From NCBI RefSeq assembly GCF_024436065.1, contig NZ_JANFNS010000002.1, positions 372,001-436,000 of the forward strand: a stretch of DNA of 64,000 nucleotides. The letters run 5' to 3'. The translations under genes were made by a program, and so were the position numbers. Positions 16,623 through 28,338 of the stretch are shown here, one piece after another (position 1 is the stretch's first letter; each line of letters opens with the position of its first letter). A model generated the notes under the pieces. That model did no database searches and was not told the DNA's origin. It saw only the letters and a program-made list of their open reading frames with translations. The stretch comes from Saccharibacillus sp. JS10 (GTDB lineage Bacteria; Bacillota; Bacilli; Paenibacillales; Paenibacillaceae).

Positions 16623-17462
16623 GTGATCATTAAGCAGATATTCAACAACAATATCGTCAGTACCGAAGATGATAAAAATCAAGAATTACTGATTCTCGGT
16701 AAAGGGATCGGGTTCAATTCTAAAGTCGGCGATTTCGTCGACGAGAAGCGGATCGAAAAGATATTCCGTTTGCAAGATGAAGTATTGTACGAAAAGTTCA
16801 AAGCTACGATTATGGATGTGCCTATCGATATTTTACAAGCAACTGATGATGTGGTTACGCTTGCTCGTATGCAACTGGGCAAAACGATTAGCGACGGCAT
16901 TTACGTGTCGTTATCGGATCATATTCAATTTGCTGTACAACGTATACAAAGCGACATGATTATACGTAATCCGTTGTCTTGGGAAATTCAACATTTTTAC
17001 AAAGCGGAATACGATGTAGCCAAAGAAGCGTTGAATATACTCAAAGAACGATTGAATATCGAATTCCCCAAAGAAGAAATTTGCAACATCGCGCTTCATT
17101 TCGTCAATGCCGAAGTGAGCGATTCGATGAATGATGTTACACGTCTTATGCAGCTTTTGCAGGAAATTATGAATATCGTAAAGTATCATTACAATGTGGA
17201 ATTGGATGAAGACAGCGTGAACTATTTCCGTTTTACCACGCATCTGAAATACTTTTGCCAGCGTGTTGTGACCCATTCCAGTTACGAAGACGTTGAAGAG
17301 TATTTATACGAAATCGTGAAAAAGAATTATCCTGAAGCTTTTGCTTGCATCCATAAGATTGAACGTTTTATTCGCAAAAACTATCAATATGATATGACGC
17401 ACTCCGAACAATTGTATCTTTCGCTACACTTGGCACGGCTTATGAAAAATCGAATAGACTAA
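16623..17462 (+). CDS. licT: LicT/BglG-family transcription antiterminator
   Basis: A 279-residue protein with an N-terminal RNA-binding CAT domain (MIIKQIFNNNIVSTEDDKNQ, ILGKGIGF) and two PRD regulatory domains. The four phosphorylation-site histidines are visible in LSDHIQFAVQRI, IALHFVNAE, TTHLKYFCQRV and LSLHLARL. The start is taken as GTG 16623, which aligns with the family N-terminus and has AGGTGG at 5-nt spacing; GTG 16614 has no site. When beta-glucosides are transported the PRDs are dephosphorylated, the dimer binds the RAT sites and blocks the terminators before licT itself and before the PTS gene. Autogenous control is shown by RAT1. Confidence 0.95.
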   Translation: MIIKQIFNNNIVSTEDDKNQELLILGKGIGFNSKVGDFVDEKRIEKIFRLQDEVLYEKFKATIMDVPIDILQATDDVVTLARMQLGKTISDGIYVSLSDHIQFAVQRIQSDMIIRNPLSWEIQHFYKAEYDVAKEALNILKERLNIEFPKEEICNIALHFVNAEVSDSMNDVTRLMQLLQEIMNIVKYHYNVELDEDSVNYFRFTTHLKYFCQRVVTHSSYEDVEEYLYEIVKKNYPEAFACIHKIERFIRKNYQYDMTHSEQLYLSLHLARLMKNRID

Positions 17463-17473
17463 GAAGCACACAA

Positions 17474-17504
17474 GGGCTTGTTACTGTTCAATCAGGCAAT
17501 ACCC
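17474..17504 (+). promoter_or_regulatory. RAT antiterminator site 2 (between licT and the PTS gene)
   Basis: GGGCTTGTTACTGTTCAATC followed by AGGCAATACCC matches the RAT consensus and shares GGCTTGTTAC and GCAATACCC with RAT1. Its 3' end overlaps the 5' arm of terminator 2. Confidence 0.88.
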
Positions 17505-17557
17505 GAATGATCCAGACGTACTCTATAAGGAGACGTCTATTCGTTCGGGTATTTTTT
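17499..17557 (+). terminator. RAT-overlapping terminator 2
   Basis: AATACCCGAATGA pairs with TCGTTCGGGTATT around an inner AGACGT-containing hairpin and is followed by T6. It blocks the PTS and glucosidase genes unless LicT binds RAT2. Confidence 0.88.
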
Positions 17558-17577
17558 GTGTCCGCATTTCAAATTAA

Positions 17578-19533
<1,956 letters not shown>

Positions 19534-19586
19534 GAGATAAATGTTTTGCAACCATAAATCTTAACATTAACAATGATCTAAATTGA

Positions 19587-21071
<1,485 letters not shown>

Positions 21072-21095
21072 AAGAAATGTAACTACAAAACACAA

Positions 21096-21134
21096 AAAGC
21101 CCTTTTTCGGATGATCCGAAAAAGGGCTTTTTAT
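21096..21134. terminator. Intrinsic terminator closing the beta-glucoside operon
   Basis: AAAAAGCCCTTTTTCGGA and its inverse around TGA form a perfect long stem with T-runs on both strands. Confidence 0.94.
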
Positions 21135-21159
21135 TTACTCTATATCACTCAACTAAGAA

Positions 21160-21297
21160 GGAAGCAGACGCAAAATCGCAGCGAAGGACGAAATTCAGTA
21201 AAAAACGCCTTTGAACCCGGAAAGTAACCTTACCTCAACTTCCAATCCCACTTTCCGGGTGAAACAGCGTTTTTTACGAATTTCGCCCGCAGCGCCT
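21160..21297. repeat. Asymmetric palindromic intergenic element, copy C (divergent)
   Basis: The left arm (21191-21226) carries CGAAATTCAGTAAAAAACGC, then CTTTGAACCCGGAAAGT. The right arm, read on the other strand, carries CGAAATTCGTAAAAAACGCT, then GTTTCACCCGGAAAGT. The ATTCAGT/CGCCTTTGAA versus ATTCGT arm asymmetry is the same as in copies A and B, while the outer tips (GGAAGCAGACG) are only loosely similar. It lies between the convergent glucosidase and rhodanese genes and just behind a terminator. Confidence 0.65.
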
Positions 21298-21322
21298 CTA
21301 ATGCTCAATCAACTCGTCCTTC

Positions 21323-21718
21323 TTAGGCTTCTTCCACTTCGAATCCAGCCTGTTTCCAAGCCGCTGTACCGCCATCGATAAACGCTACGTCCGTGAAGCC
21401 CATCAGCTTCAGCGCGTAAGCGCCCAGAGCCGCTTGACCGCCTGCGCCGCAAGTGACCAAGATCGGACGATTGCGATCGCTTAGACGTTCGTCGCGAAGT
21501 TCAGCAGGAACGCCCAGATCGGCGCGAATTGGCAGCATGCCGAGCGAAATGTTTGCGCTGCTTGGGATTAGTCCGCAAGCACCCGCATCTGTTGCATCTT
21601 GCACGTCGATGATGAACGTGTTCGGATTTGCATTGATTTTCTCGCGTGCTTCTTGAGAAGTGACAGCAGGTACATTGTTTCTTGCTTGAGTTACCATGTC
21701 TGTGAATGTCATAGCCAT
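21323..21718 (-). CDS. Rhodanese-like domain protein, 131 aa
   Basis: A single rhodanese domain: TFIIDVQDATDAGACGLIPSSANISLG, and the active-site loop TCGAGGQAALGAYALKLMGF with the catalytic cysteine at about residue 91, then FIDGGTAAWKQAGF. Such cytoplasmic single-domain proteins act as sulfur carriers or transferases. The ATG at 21718 is preceded by GAGGAGG. It is 58 nt downstream of queF on the same strand, and with no terminator seen between them it may be the last gene of the queuosine transcript. Confidence 0.9.
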   Translation of the reverse strand: MAMTFTDMVTQARNNVPAVTSQEAREKINANPNTFIIDVQDATDAGACGLIPSSANISLGMLPIRADLGVPAELRDERLSDRNRPILVTCGAGGQAALGAYALKLMGFTDVAFIDGGTAAWKQAGFEVEEA

Positions 21719-21776
21719 TGTGAAATTCCTCCTCGAATATAAAATACTTCCGTTACTCTTTTACCCAATTCTGCGC

Positions 21777-22274
21777 TTAGCGATTATCGACTTTTTCCGG
21801 ATACAAATCATGGTTCATCAATCGGTTGAACGCCATTTCTTCGTATTTCGTGCCCGGCTTGCCATAGTTGGTGTAGGGGTCGATCGAAATGCCGCCGCGC
21901 GGAGTAAACTTACCCCAGACTTCAATATACCGTGGGTCCATCAGTTTGATCAAATCATTCATGATGATATTCATACAATCTTCGTGGAAATCGCCGTGAT
22001 TGCGGAAGCTGAACAGATACAATTTGAGCGATTTGCTTTCGACCATTTTCACGTCCGGGATATAGCTGATATAGATCGTTGCAAAATCCGGCTGTCCCGT
22101 GATTGGGCACAAGCTTGTAAATTCCGGGCAGTTAAACTTTACGAAATAGTCGCGGTACGCGTGTTTATTATCGAATGATTCCAAAATCGCGGGATCATAT
22201 TCGAATGTATATTTCGTGCCTTGATTGCCGAGCAACGTTAAATCTTCCAGACCGTCTTGGCGAGAGTGACTCAT
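21777..22274 (-). CDS. queF: NADPH-dependent preQ0 reductase QueF
   Basis: A 165-residue type I (unimodular) QueF. The nucleophile lies in [14 protein letters not shown], where the cysteine forms a thioimide with preQ0, and the QueF motif is [22 protein letters not shown]. It reduces 7-cyano-7-deazaguanine to preQ1, the last free-base step before transfer into tRNA. It is the fourth queuosine gene here (order C-D-E-F). The product preQ1 is the ligand of the riboswitch that precedes queC, closing a feedback loop visible in the sequence. Confidence 0.96.
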   Translation of the reverse strand: MSHSRQDGLEDLTLLGNQGTKYTFEYDPAILESFDNKHAYRDYFVKFNCPEFTSLCPITGQPDFATIYISYIPDVKMVESKSLKLYLFSFRNHGDFHEDCMNIIMNDLIKLMDPRYIEVWGKFTPRGGISIDPYTNYGKPGTKYEEMAFNRLMNHDLYPEKVDNR

Positions 22275-22320
22275 ATCCAGATCTCCTTTTATATGAAACT
22301 TAGAATTTAAAAGTGTAAAA

Positions 22321-23073
22321 TTATACGCCGCGTTTGTTGCCCCAGACCAGCGTATGAAGTTGCGGCAGCGCGCGAGCGTCTTTCAGGTCGGCAAGCTTCG
22401 ACATTTGATCGATCAGCCATTCGTAGCGTTGCAGTAAAGACGACACATGATCGCTAGATTCATGCGACACTTGCGGATTTCCGGTTTGCAAAATAAACGG
22501 GACATCCGGGTAACGACGATGCACATCGCGTGCGTAAGTCAGATCGTTTTCATCGAAAATAACGATCTTGATACAGACGTCTCGGCGTCCCGGTGCGTCT
22601 TGTAACCGAGTCACAATATCATCCAAGATGTCAAAATCGGTATCCATACCGGAACTTGGCGGCTTCGGTGACAGTGTCACTTCATCAATACGAACTAGCC
22701 AATCTTGCCAGCGCGAACCTTGCGTCTCGACTGCGGTTCGGATGCCTTTTTCGTGGAGTTGTTGCGCTAGAAAAGCAAGCTGAGGAAGCAGCAGCGGGTT
22801 CCCGCCGGAAATCGTCACATGATCGAACGTGTCGCCGCCGATCTGCATCAATTCTTCAACAATCTCGTTTGCGGACAACATTCGGATTTCTTCTTTGGCG
22901 CTGCCGTCCCAAGTGAACTTGGAATCGCACCATGAGCAGCGATAATCGCAACCGGCAGTGCGAACGAACATCGTTTTGCGACCGATTGCCATGCCTTCGC
23001 CTTGAATCGTTGGGCCGAAGATTTCAAGCACAGGAATCGGACGGGCGATTGGGGGAGAAGTTGTTGCGGTCAT
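22321..23073 (-). CDS. queE: 7-carboxy-7-deazaguanine synthase QueE
   Basis: A radical-SAM enzyme of about 250 residues. FGPTIQGEG opens the family core and [18 protein letters not shown] carries the three iron-sulfur cysteines in the CxxxCxxC spacing. It contracts 6-carboxytetrahydropterin to the deazaguanine CDG. The ATG at 23073 overlaps the queD stop by four nt (ATGA); a GTG at 23085 would extend it by four residues but has no placed ribosome binding site. The C-terminus ([12 protein letters not shown]) matches Bacillales QueE. Confidence 0.95.
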   Translation of the reverse strand: MTATTSPPIARPIPVLEIFGPTIQGEGMAIGRKTMFVRTAGCDYRCSWCDSKFTWDGSAKEEIRMLSANEIVEELMQIGGDTFDHVTISGGNPLLLPQLAFLAQQLHEKGIRTAVETQGSRWQDWLVRIDEVTLSPKPPSSGMDTDFDILDDIVTRLQDAPGRRDVCIKIVIFDENDLTYARDVHRRYPDVPFILQTGNPQVSHESSDHVSSLLQRYEWLIDQMSKLADLKDARALPQLHTLVWGNKRGV

Positions 23074-23558
23074 TCTTCCATCCACTCCCGTCTAGCTTCG
23101 GCGTAAGAAGTCGGCGTCTCGAACAGACGAACAAACTCGGTACGTGCGCCGAAAGACGCGTATTCATCCGATTGGAGTGCTTGCTCCATCTGTTCATAGA
23201 TCCAGACCACCATGTTTTCCGCTGTCGTATTCATAAGCGGCAATGTTTCATTCAGATAGCGATGATCCAAATACGTCTCGATCCGGCTTTTCCAAATCTG
23301 CTTGATATCGCCGAAGTCGACCGCAATACCGTTTGCTGCGGGAATCGCAGAGATGCCGAATACGACTTCATACGTGTGCCCGTGCAGATTTTTGCATTTG
23401 CCTTCGTAATCATGCAGATGATGAGCCGCATCGAACGTAAACGATTTGCTGACCATTACTCTTTTGCGATGATAACGAAGTTGTTCTTTTGTAATATCTT
23501 GTTCAAAAACTTGAAGCTGTTGCACGATATGAAAAGGTCCCGGCGTACGTTCACTCAT
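23070..23558 (-). CDS. queD: 6-carboxy-5,6,7,8-tetrahydropterin synthase QueD
   Basis: A 162-residue member of the 6-pyruvoyl-tetrahydropterin synthase fold. [26 protein letters not shown] carries the zinc histidines (HH..HGH) and the catalytic cysteine, and LDHRYLNE plus PTAEN-like TTAENM complete the family pattern. It makes CPH4 from dihydroneopterin triphosphate. A N-terminal extension of about 30 residues precedes the core ([11 protein letters not shown]). It overlaps queC by 4 nt and queE by 4 nt, so the three are translationally coupled. Confidence 0.95.
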   Translation of the reverse strand: MSERTPGPFHIVQQLQVFEQDITKEQLRYHRKRVMVSKSFTFDAAHHLHDYEGKCKNLHGHTYEVVFGISAIPAANGIAVDFGDIKQIWKSRIETYLDHRYLNETLPLMNTTAENMVVWIYEQMEQALQSDEYASFGARTEFVRLFETPTSYAEARREWMEE

Positions 23559-24217
23559 ACGGTTTCACTTCGATTCGCTAAATATTGATGCAGACCTGCA
23601 CTTCTTAGTTGGCAAGCCGGGCATTCGCCGCAACCGTCGCCGATAACGCCGTTATAACAAGTCAGCGTACGCTCGCGTACAAATTCAAAAGCACCCAGTT
23701 GATCGGCGAGACCCCAAGTTTCTGCTTTGTCCAGCCACATGAGAGGGGTATGAATCACGAACGGATAATCCATCGCGAGGTTCAACGTGACGTCTAACGA
23801 TTTGACAAAGGTATCGCGGCAATCTGGATAACCGCTGAAATCCGTCTCGCACACACCGGTTACGATATGACGTGCCCCGGATGTTTTGGCGAGAATCGCA
23901 GCAAAGCTCAAAAACAGCAGATTGCGTCCTTCGACGAACGTACTCGGCAGTTCGCCTTCTTCTTGCGTGATCGCAATATCGTCGCGAGTCAGCGCGTTCG
24001 GCGCAAGTTGATTGAGTAGACTCATATCGAGAATCGTATGCTTCACGTCTAATTCTTTGGCGATTGACGCTGCACATTCAATTTCCAGTTTGTGCCGTTG
24101 TCCGTAATCGAACGTGACCGCTTGCACTTCGGCAAACGTTTGTTTTGCCCAGAACAAGCAAGTCGTACTGTCTTGGCCGCCGCTAAATACAACGACCGCT
24201 TTTTCATTTTTTAACAT
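23555..24217 (-). CDS. queC: 7-cyano-7-deazaguanine synthase QueC
   Basis: A 220-residue ATP-dependent enzyme. The PP-loop is [17 protein letters not shown] at the N-terminus, and the C-terminal zinc site is [19 protein letters not shown] with four cysteines. It converts carboxy-deazaguanine to preQ0. It is the first gene of the queCDEF operon; upstream are a terminator-like hairpin and a preQ1-I riboswitch. Confidence 0.96.
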   Translation of the reverse strand: MLKNEKAVVVFSGGQDSTTCLFWAKQTFAEVQAVTFDYGQRHKLEIECAASIAKELDVKHTILDMSLLNQLAPNALTRDDIAITQEEGELPSTFVEGRNLLFLSFAAILAKTSGARHIVTGVCETDFSGYPDCRDTFVKSLDVTLNLAMDYPFVIHTPLMWLDKAETWGLADQLGAFEFVRERTLTCYNGVIGDGCGECPACQLRSAGLHQYLANRSETV

Positions 24218-24279
24218 GACAAAAAACCTCTTTCTTCTTCATAAGATGACGAAGGAAAGAAGTTCAGGAACTGATCGGT

Positions 24280-24323
24280 AAAAAACAAAGGTCGATTTTT
24301 GGACAGACTTGCCCCAAAAATCG
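24280..24323 (-). terminator. Riboswitch-controlled terminator before queC
   Basis: On the minus strand CCGATTTTTGG pairs with CCAAAAATCG around GGCAAGTCTGT, followed by TTTGTTTTTT. It is about 60 nt downstream of the preQ1 aptamer and about 65 nt before queC, so it is the likely expression platform, although the stem is AT-rich. Confidence 0.7.
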
Positions 24324-24383
24324 GATCGCGTTCAAAAAAGCCAACCTTATACAACAGGCATACAAAAGTCGGTCAAGTCGCGA

Positions 24384-24416
24384 TTAGTTTTTTATAGAGG
24401 GAGTTCTCGAACCTCT
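24384..24416 (-). promoter_or_regulatory. preQ1-I riboswitch aptamer
   Basis: On the minus strand AGAGGTTCGAGAACTCCCTC is followed by TATAAAAAACTAA. This matches the preQ1 class I consensus: P1 stem AGAGG/CCUCU, the invariant UUC, and the A-rich tail ending CUAA that folds back to form the H-type pseudoknot. Binding of preQ1 should repress queCDEF. A possible promoter (TTCAAC-18 bp-TATGAT) lies about 75 nt further upstream. Confidence 0.92.
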
Positions 24417-24544
24417 CCCGTACTTTGGCAGCACGGAGTCTCTTCGGATATAGCCAATATACGCTGCACGCAGCGAGCTATAGTATATCATACCTCCTTA
24501 CGGCATGCGAGTTGAATAAAATAAAAACCCCGAATATTCGTTCG

Positions 24545-24582
24545 CAAAAAAGCGGTGTTCGTATTGAGGTGCGAACACCGCT
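24545..24582 (-). terminator. Minus-strand terminator-like hairpin upstream of the riboswitch
   Basis: AGCGGTGTTCG and CGAACACCGCT form a perfect 11-bp stem, followed on the minus strand by T6. No minus-strand gene ends here, so it may insulate the que promoter from antisense transcripts of the plus-strand gene at 24655. Confidence 0.6.
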
Positions 24583-24654
24583 ATGATATGATTGCAGCAG
24601 TCAAAGCTTACATAATCGTGAGACGGCAACAACACGAAAGGACAACTAAAGATT

Positions 24655-25401
24655 ATGATGGGAAAAGCTCATTTTATTATCGGAACGGGCGTATCCTTGT
24701 CGGTGTTGGCACTGACCGGAGCGCCTGTTACGCTGGGAGCGATCGCAATTGCAGGGATCAGTTCATTGCTTCCCGATATCGATCATCCGAACTCGATTCT
24801 CGTCACCCGCGCTTTGCCGGATCGGCTGCTGCGTATTTTACAATCGGCGATGTTGTTGATCGGAGCCGCTTTGTTGTTTTACGCGCCTGTCCCGCAGCCG
24901 TGGAACAGCGTACTTGCCGCAATTGCGGTCGTCGCGATGTTTTTACCCGAACAGGCGCTGCGCAAAGGTGCTTTTGTTCTGATTGGTCTAGCGATCATTA
25001 TACTGGGCGAACATTATGCGCCGTGGAATCGGATGGGCGGAATTTTGTTGATCGTATTTTCACTGGCTCCCCACCGAGGGATTACGCATACGCTTTACGC
25101 GGTCGCGGCTTGGACTTTATTGCTTTACGGGCTAACCGGCTCGCATGGGCAATCGATCTGGTTGGCTGGCGGCTTAGGTTATAGCATACACTTGATCTGC
25201 GATTCGCTCACCAAAAACGGGATTCGTCCGCTTCCGCCGCTCAAATGGAAGCTTCGGTTCGCATTAATGACCACAGGCAAAAAATCCGGCAAACGAATCG
25301 AAAGGATCGGAATCTGGATTACGATTATTTTATGCGCCGCTGTATTTGGCATTTCGTTAATCGAGTACGGGGCGCGATTATATCTACAATGGACTTCTTA
25401 A
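24655..25401 (+). CDS. YdjM-type membrane-bound metal-dependent hydrolase, 248 aa
   Basis: A polytopic membrane protein with about six or seven helices. The metal-binding pattern of the YdjM/LexA-controlled family is clear: an early His (GKAHF), SSLLPDIDHPNS, APHRGITHTL, and LGYSIHLICDSLTKNGIRPLPPLKWKLRF. The family (DUF457) is annotated as inner-membrane hydrolases; the Escherichia coli member is SOS-induced, and substrates are unknown. Two adjacent ATGs (24655, 24658) follow AAAGGA with long spacing. No SOS box was seen upstream. The next gene, an MFS transporter, starts 21 nt later. Confidence 0.88.
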   Translation: MMGKAHFIIGTGVSLSVLALTGAPVTLGAIAIAGISSLLPDIDHPNSILVTRALPDRLLRILQSAMLLIGAALLFYAPVPQPWNSVLAAIAVVAMFLPEQALRKGAFVLIGLAIIILGEHYAPWNRMGGILLIVFSLAPHRGITHTLYAVAAWTLLLYGLTGSHGQSIWLAGGLGYSIHLICDSLTKNGIRPLPPLKWKLRFALMTTGKKSGKRIERIGIWITIILCAAVFGISLIEYGARLYLQWTS

Positions 25402-25422
25402 CAGGTAGGAGCGAGATTACGG

Positions 25423-26664
25423 ATGAACAGAAAGTCGTTTTATTGGTTATGGTCGTCGCAGACGTTATCGAATGCCGCCGATATTTTATATGTCACGGCA
25501 TTGACCGTACTCGTTCTTCAAGGCACAGAATCGGTTGTTTCGACTATTCTTGTGCCTTTTTTTCGTATATTTTCTCAAATTATTAGCGGTTTTTTAGCGC
25601 CTTTGATGCTGAGGAAATTCCGTTTGCAACGCCTGATGTTGGTTTCGCAAGGCGGTCAGTTGCTGTTTTTCGCGATATTGGCAACCTATTTGGTTCAATC
25701 AGACGGATTACCTTCGCTTGGGGTGGTATTTGGCTTGGTATTCATGATGTCTTTCTTAGACGGATGGACGACACCTGTGCGTAATGCGTTAGTACCAAGG
25801 TTGGTCGGAAAAGATTGGTTGATGCGAGCGAACGGATTGATCTCGGTCAGCGACCAGACGGTGCAATTTGCCGGTTGGGGTGTGAGCGGCGTACTGGTTG
25901 CTTTTCTAGGCGCTTCGCCCGTTATGTTGATCGTATTAGGGTTATACATCATTGCCTTTATCTTCACCGCATTGATTGTAGAGCCTGCCAAACGCAGTGT
26001 TCCGGAAGAAGCAATCTTGCCAGAGTCCGCGCAGACGAGACGTGAAGCGTTGCTTGAAGGTTGGAAAAAGATCGCGGTAAGCCCAAGATTACGTGCGCTA
26101 ACGTTAATTGATTCGATTGATATGTTAGGCGGTTCAGTATGGGTAGGCGCATTCACACTGATCTTTGTTCAAGAAGCATTGGGACAAGGCGAAGAATGGT
26201 GGGGCTTTATCAATGCCTCTTATTTTGCAGGTGCGGTATTGGGCGGCTTGATGGTCGTCACGCTGGTCAAAAAGTTTCAACGCCGCCTGTTCGATTCGAT
26301 GTTGGTTGGCATTTTGGGTTATGCAGGGCTGACTTTAGTGTATGCCCAGACAACCGTTCCGATCGCAGCGCTTTTCCTCGTATTGATCATGGGACCTTTT
26401 GCGGAATTATCGATGATCGCTCGTCGTACACTTATTCAGCAAAGCGCCAGCGAAGAAGATTTGCCGAAAGTTCTTTCCGCGCAAGCGACAGTGCTCAATA
26501 TCATTTTCTGCGCATCGCTGCTCGGTATGGCAAAACTTGCGGAAAGTATCGGAATCGTGAATTTGTATCTCTATGCGGGCGGCATGTCCGTGCTTGCTTT
26601 TGTGATCGGGATTTTCGTAAGAAAGCATTTTACCAACAAATCCCTTTTAGAAAAGCCCCTATGA
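25423..26664 (+). CDS. MFS transporter, 413 aa (MFS_3-type exporter)
   Basis: Twelve hydrophobic helices with the layout of the enterobactin/macrolide exporter-like MFS_3 group: FYWLWSSQTLSNAADILYVTALTVLVL at the start, SFLDGWTTPVRNALVPRLVGKDWLMRANGLISVSDQTVQFAGWGVSGVLVAFLG in the fourth and fifth helices, and a soluble central loop with VEPAKRSVPEE. The substrate cannot be told from the sequence. The ATG at 25423 has a GGTAGGAGCGAG site with long spacing. It overlaps no neighbour and lies 58 nt before the VWA gene that opens the Ter cluster; no terminator is seen between them. Confidence 0.88.
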   Translation: MNRKSFYWLWSSQTLSNAADILYVTALTVLVLQGTESVVSTILVPFFRIFSQIISGFLAPLMLRKFRLQRLMLVSQGGQLLFFAILATYLVQSDGLPSLGVVFGLVFMMSFLDGWTTPVRNALVPRLVGKDWLMRANGLISVSDQTVQFAGWGVSGVLVAFLGASPVMLIVLGLYIIAFIFTALIVEPAKRSVPEEAILPESAQTRREALLEGWKKIAVSPRLRALTLIDSIDMLGGSVWVGAFTLIFVQEALGQGEEWWGFINASYFAGAVLGGLMVVTLVKKFQRRLFDSMLVGILGYAGLTLVYAQTTVPIAALFLVLIMGPFAELSMIARRTLIQQSASEEDLPKVLSAQATVLNIIFCASLLGMAKLAESIGIVNLYLYAGGMSVLAFVIGIFVRKHFTNKSLLEKPL

Positions 26665-26722
26665 TGATAAAGTGAACAACAACGATATCCTGCTTCGGCA
26701 GAGCGAGAGGGGTTCATTGTGA

Positions 26723-27481
26723 ATGAGTATCGATCTACGTAAAAAAGCAGAAGAAAATCTAATCAATCTGTCCAAAACGGCGACCATTTCGTTGGATAAA
26801 AAAGGGCTAGGCAATCAGCGGGCGAAAGTCGCTTTGGCGCTCGATATCTCCGGCTCGATGACCGGGCTGTTTTCGAGTGGTCTTGTGCAACAAGTGTGCG
26901 AACGGACACTTGGGCTAGGCATGAATTTTGACGATAATGGAGCGGCAGACGTCTTTTTATTCGGGATCAAAGACTATGAAGTCGGCGAGATACAAAAAGA
27001 TAACTTTTATGAATTTGTCAGCCGCGAAATCCGTCCGAACTATCCGCTAGAAAACGGGACAAACTATGCTGGCGTCATGCAGCGTATCGCGGATTTTTAT
27101 TTCCCGGATGCGATGAGTGTCAAAAAAGGATTGTTTGGGCTTGGCCGCGGCAAAGTGACGGTAAAACCTACACGCGTCGAAGAGGAACCGGTTTACGTCA
27201 TTTTCGTCACGGATGGCAACTGCTTTGATGCGGAGCGCGCTGCCGAAGTGGTACGTCAGACGTCCAAGCTCGGTATCTTTTGGCAGTTTGTTGGCGTTGG
27301 GCGCGAGCAATTCCAATTTCTGAAACGACTTGATGATTTGGACGGCCGTCTGATCGATAATGCGAACTTTTTCCAAGTGAATGATCTCAAAAAAATCTCC
27401 GACGAAGAACTGTATGATCGGCTGCTCGGCGAGTTCCCGGAATGGCTCAAAGCCGCAAAAGAGAAATCGCTGATTAAATAG
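26723..27481 (+). CDS. VWA-domain Ter protein (TerF-like), 252 aa
   Basis: A short N-terminal segment, TATISLDKKGLGNQRAKVALALDISGSM, is followed by a von Willebrand A domain whose metal-ion site has DISGSM, the NGTNYAGVM threonine and the YVIFVTDGNC aspartate. This is the vWA module of TerF/TerY proteins without the extra TerD domain some have. Such proteins are thought to assemble Ter complexes at the membrane with TerB/TerC/TerD partners through metal-dependent contacts. A loop with KKGLFGLGRGK (about residues 133-143) is unusually basic and glycine-rich. Start at ATG 26723 has GAGAGGGG upstream. First gene of the cluster. Confidence 0.88.
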   Translation: MSIDLRKKAEENLINLSKTATISLDKKGLGNQRAKVALALDISGSMTGLFSSGLVQQVCERTLGLGMNFDDNGAADVFLFGIKDYEVGEIQKDNFYEFVSREIRPNYPLENGTNYAGVMQRIADFYFPDAMSVKKGLFGLGRGKVTVKPTRVEEEPVYVIFVTDGNCFDAERAAEVVRQTSKLGIFWQFVGVGREQFQFLKRLDDLDGRLIDNANFFQVNDLKKISDEELYDRLLGEFPEWLKAAKEKSLIK

Positions 27482-27569
27482 AGTATACTGAGGTTACATC
27501 TGAGGCAAGTGACATCTAAGAAGAATCATTTCATGTTATCCAATTTGATCTAAAACGGAGGCGCATACG

Positions 27570-28016
27570 ATGAGTTCGTTTCAAAGTTGGTTGAACAAAA
27601 CAAAAACAGGTTTGCAAAATCAGGTAGGTCGCTTTAAAAATAAAGACTTTTTGGACGCAATTGTCGCGGGGTGCGCGGTTGTTTCTGTCGCTGACGGTAC
27701 AATCGACGCCGAAGAAAAGCAAAAGATGGCAGGTTATATCGGACGCAGCGAGCAATTAAAAGCGTTTAATGTCAGCGAAGCAATCGAACGGTTTAATCAT
27801 TTTGCCGGAAACATGGAATTCGACGTGATGGTCGGCAAGCAAGAAGCACTTCGTTCTATCGCTAAATTCAAGTCCAAGCCTGAAGAAGCTCGTTTGATCG
27901 TCGGTGTATGCTGCGCGATCGGAGCAGCTGACGGAGATTTCGATCCTCAAGAACAAGCAGCAGTACGCGAAATCTGTAATGTATTGAACTTACAAGCTAG
28001 CGAGTTTGGTCTGTAA
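27570..28016 (+). CDS. terB: TerB-family tellurite resistance protein, 148 aa
   Basis: A helical protein in two TerB halves, each with an acidic metal-binding turn: SVADGTIDAEEKQKMAGYI (about residues 37-55) and GAADGDFDPQEQAAVREICNVL (about 121-142). TerB domains bind divalent metal and are proposed to sit at the membrane with TerC. Start at ATG 27570 behind ACGGAGG. An intrinsic terminator follows, so vWA-terB may form a first transcription unit of the cluster, separate from the terD array. Confidence 0.93.
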   Translation: MSSFQSWLNKTKTGLQNQVGRFKNKDFLDAIVAGCAVVSVADGTIDAEEKQKMAGYIGRSEQLKAFNVSEAIERFNHFAGNMEFDVMVGKQEALRSIAKFKSKPEEARLIVGVCCAIGAADGDFDPQEQAAVREICNVLNLQASEFGL

Positions 28017-28064
28017 AAAAAGATATTAGATTTACTGTATATATAGCATTAATGATGGAGGAAG

Positions 28065-28109
28065 AACCTCCGACTTGTCCGTTTTTCGGTCGGAGTCGGA
28101 GGTTTTTTT
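28065..28109 (+). terminator. Intrinsic terminator after terB
   Basis: AACCTCCGACT pairs with AGTCGGAGGTT around a loop containing an inner small hairpin, followed by T7. Confidence 0.92.
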
Positions 28110-28128
28110 GTAACGAAAAAGAAATTTC

Positions 28129-28153
28129 GAAACCGATACGAAACTTCGCCGTA
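28129..28153 (+). promoter_or_regulatory. ECF (sigma-W/M-like) promoter candidate for the terD array
   Basis: GAAAC (28129-28133) and CGTA (28150-28153) are separated by 16 bp, matching the TGAAAC-N16-CGTA pattern of extracytoplasmic-stress sigma factors in Bacillus. It lies just after the terB terminator and about 185 nt before the first terD start. The orthologous yce genes of Bacillus subtilis are under sigma-W/B/M control, which supports the reading. Confidence 0.5.
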
Positions 28154-28338
28154 TAGCTGTATTAGGCTGTGAGGCAAAGGATAAGCAAGCATCGATTGTC
28201 TGCAGCACGCAAAGTTGTTTTACCCCCGAAGAAGCAGTTATAATTTAAGTGTTCTTGAAACTCACTTTGCTTTTGAAGAAGCTTGAGATCAAGACGGCTT
28301 CTATCACACCATTCCGATAGGGAGGGCAATAGACAGCA

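Noticed and set aside
24280-24323. Inverted repeat before queC considered as a fourth copy of the palindromic family
   Set aside because: It lacks the ATTCAGT/ATTCGT arms, is not at a convergent junction, and is explained by the riboswitch terminator.
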